Shown here in pieces: positions 5,211 through 5,546 of a DNA stretch of 5,546 bases (the first letter of the stretch is position 1; every line of letters begins with the position of its first letter). Origin of the DNA: Clostridiales bacterium (GTDB taxonomy: Bacteria; Bacillota; Clostridia; Lachnospirales; WQUN01). The translations under genes were made by a program, and so were the position numbers. The notes beneath the pieces are model-generated. The model saw nothing but the letters and a program-made list of their open reading frames with translations, was not told the DNA's origin and searched no databases. The stretch is from NCBI GenBank assembly GCA_031271275.1, contig JAISWA010000270.1, forward strand, positions 1 through 5,546, written 5' to 3'.

Positions 5211-5546
5211 TCACTGCGCCTTTCTCCTTACAATCCCGAAATACGTCCCCGCCGTCCGCCGGAACACCAACCAATACACCGTCGCGTAAGCCAACGCGGT
5301 CAGGGCGCTCGACGCGGCAAGCAGCGGGATGTTGTACACCCCGAAAACGACCATCACCCGGCTGATGGGGAAAAACGCCACCGTAACATGCGCCGCCGCC
5401 ACGATCAGCGGGATGAAGAACACCGCAAGTATCTGCCGGTTGATGGTGCGCTTCACTTCCTCTTTTCCCATACCGACCTTTTGCAGAATATCAAACCGCT
5501 CGGCGTCGTCGTACCCTTCGCTTAACTGCTTGTAGTAAATAATCAG
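5211..5546 (-). CDS. ABC transporter permease, FtsX-like/BceB type (C-terminal part)
   Basis: The last 111 codons of a gene that enters from the right edge are present, ending in TGA at 5213-5211. The fragment starts inside a segment reading LIIYYKQLSEGYDDAERFDILQKVGM, then KEEVKRTINRQI. This loop is typical of the end of bacitracin-export-type permeases (BceB/YtsD/YxdM group), which work with a BceA-type ATPase in sensing and resisting cell-wall-active peptides. Two hydrophobic segments follow: ILAVFFIPLIVAAAHVTVAFF (about 39-59 of the fragment) and YNIPLLAASSALTALAYATVYWLVF (about 71-95). The protein ends in a basic cytoplasmic tail (RRKAQ). The extracellular domain and the first membrane segments lie outside the window, so the substrate is unknown. 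An internal ATG at 5471 is not the true start, as the frame is open to the edge. Confidence 0.88.
   Translation of the reverse strand: MIIYYKQLSEGYDDAERFDILQKVGMGKEEVKRTINRQILAVFFIPLIVAAAHVTVAFFPISRVMVVFGVYNIPLLAASSALTALAYATVYWLVFRRTAGTYFGIVRRKAQ

Overview
The window looks like chromosomal DNA from a moderately GC-rich member of the Clostridia (Firmicutes). The protein sequences of the tyrosyl-tRNA synthetase, the peptidase T and the bacitracin-type ABC permease all read as clostridial. AGGAGG-type ribosome binding sites precede most genes, and the tRNA gene carries no encoded CCA. This placement is inferred from remembered family sequences, not from a search.

The core is a minus-strand gene cluster read from right to left: pepT (4603-3383), tyrS (3367-2138), a RelE/ParE-type toxin (2128-1868), a small antitoxin candidate (1852-1640), the ribosome-assembly GTPase engB/ysxC (1596-901), and an S1-domain RNA-binding protein (862-440). 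Gaps are only 15, 9, 15, 43 and 38 bases. A textbook intrinsic terminator (434-411) follows the last gene, so the six genes probably form one transcription unit. Apart from pepT (peptide breakdown) and the toxin-antitoxin pair, its theme is translation: tRNA charging, 50S subunit assembly and RNA binding. The toxin-antitoxin pair sits as an insert between tyrS and engB.

To the right, a tRNA-Lys(CUU) gene runs on the plus strand from its own near-consensus promoter, back to back with pepT, and ends at a 20-bp perfect hairpin. Beyond it lies a short gene-free stretch with two adjacent small hairpins. Next comes a minus-strand small gene of 46 codons, too short for usual gene callers, with its own sigma-70-type promoter, ribosome binding site and terminator-like hairpin. 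The right edge holds the C-terminal 111 codons of an FtsX-like (BceB-type) ABC transporter permease.

The left 410 bases are AT-rich and poor in genes. They hold the possible tail of a plus-strand gene (3-110) and a 144-bp element (135-278) with perfect 16-bp terminal inverted repeats ending in TA. That element looks like a non-coding miniature inverted-repeat transposable element (MITE). I see no CRISPR array, rRNA, prophage or replication origin, and no clearly new multi-gene system. The points most worth a second look are the embedded toxin-first TA pair, the MITE-like element, the self-contained 46-aa gene, the altered HIGH motif in TyrS and the extra segment in EngB.
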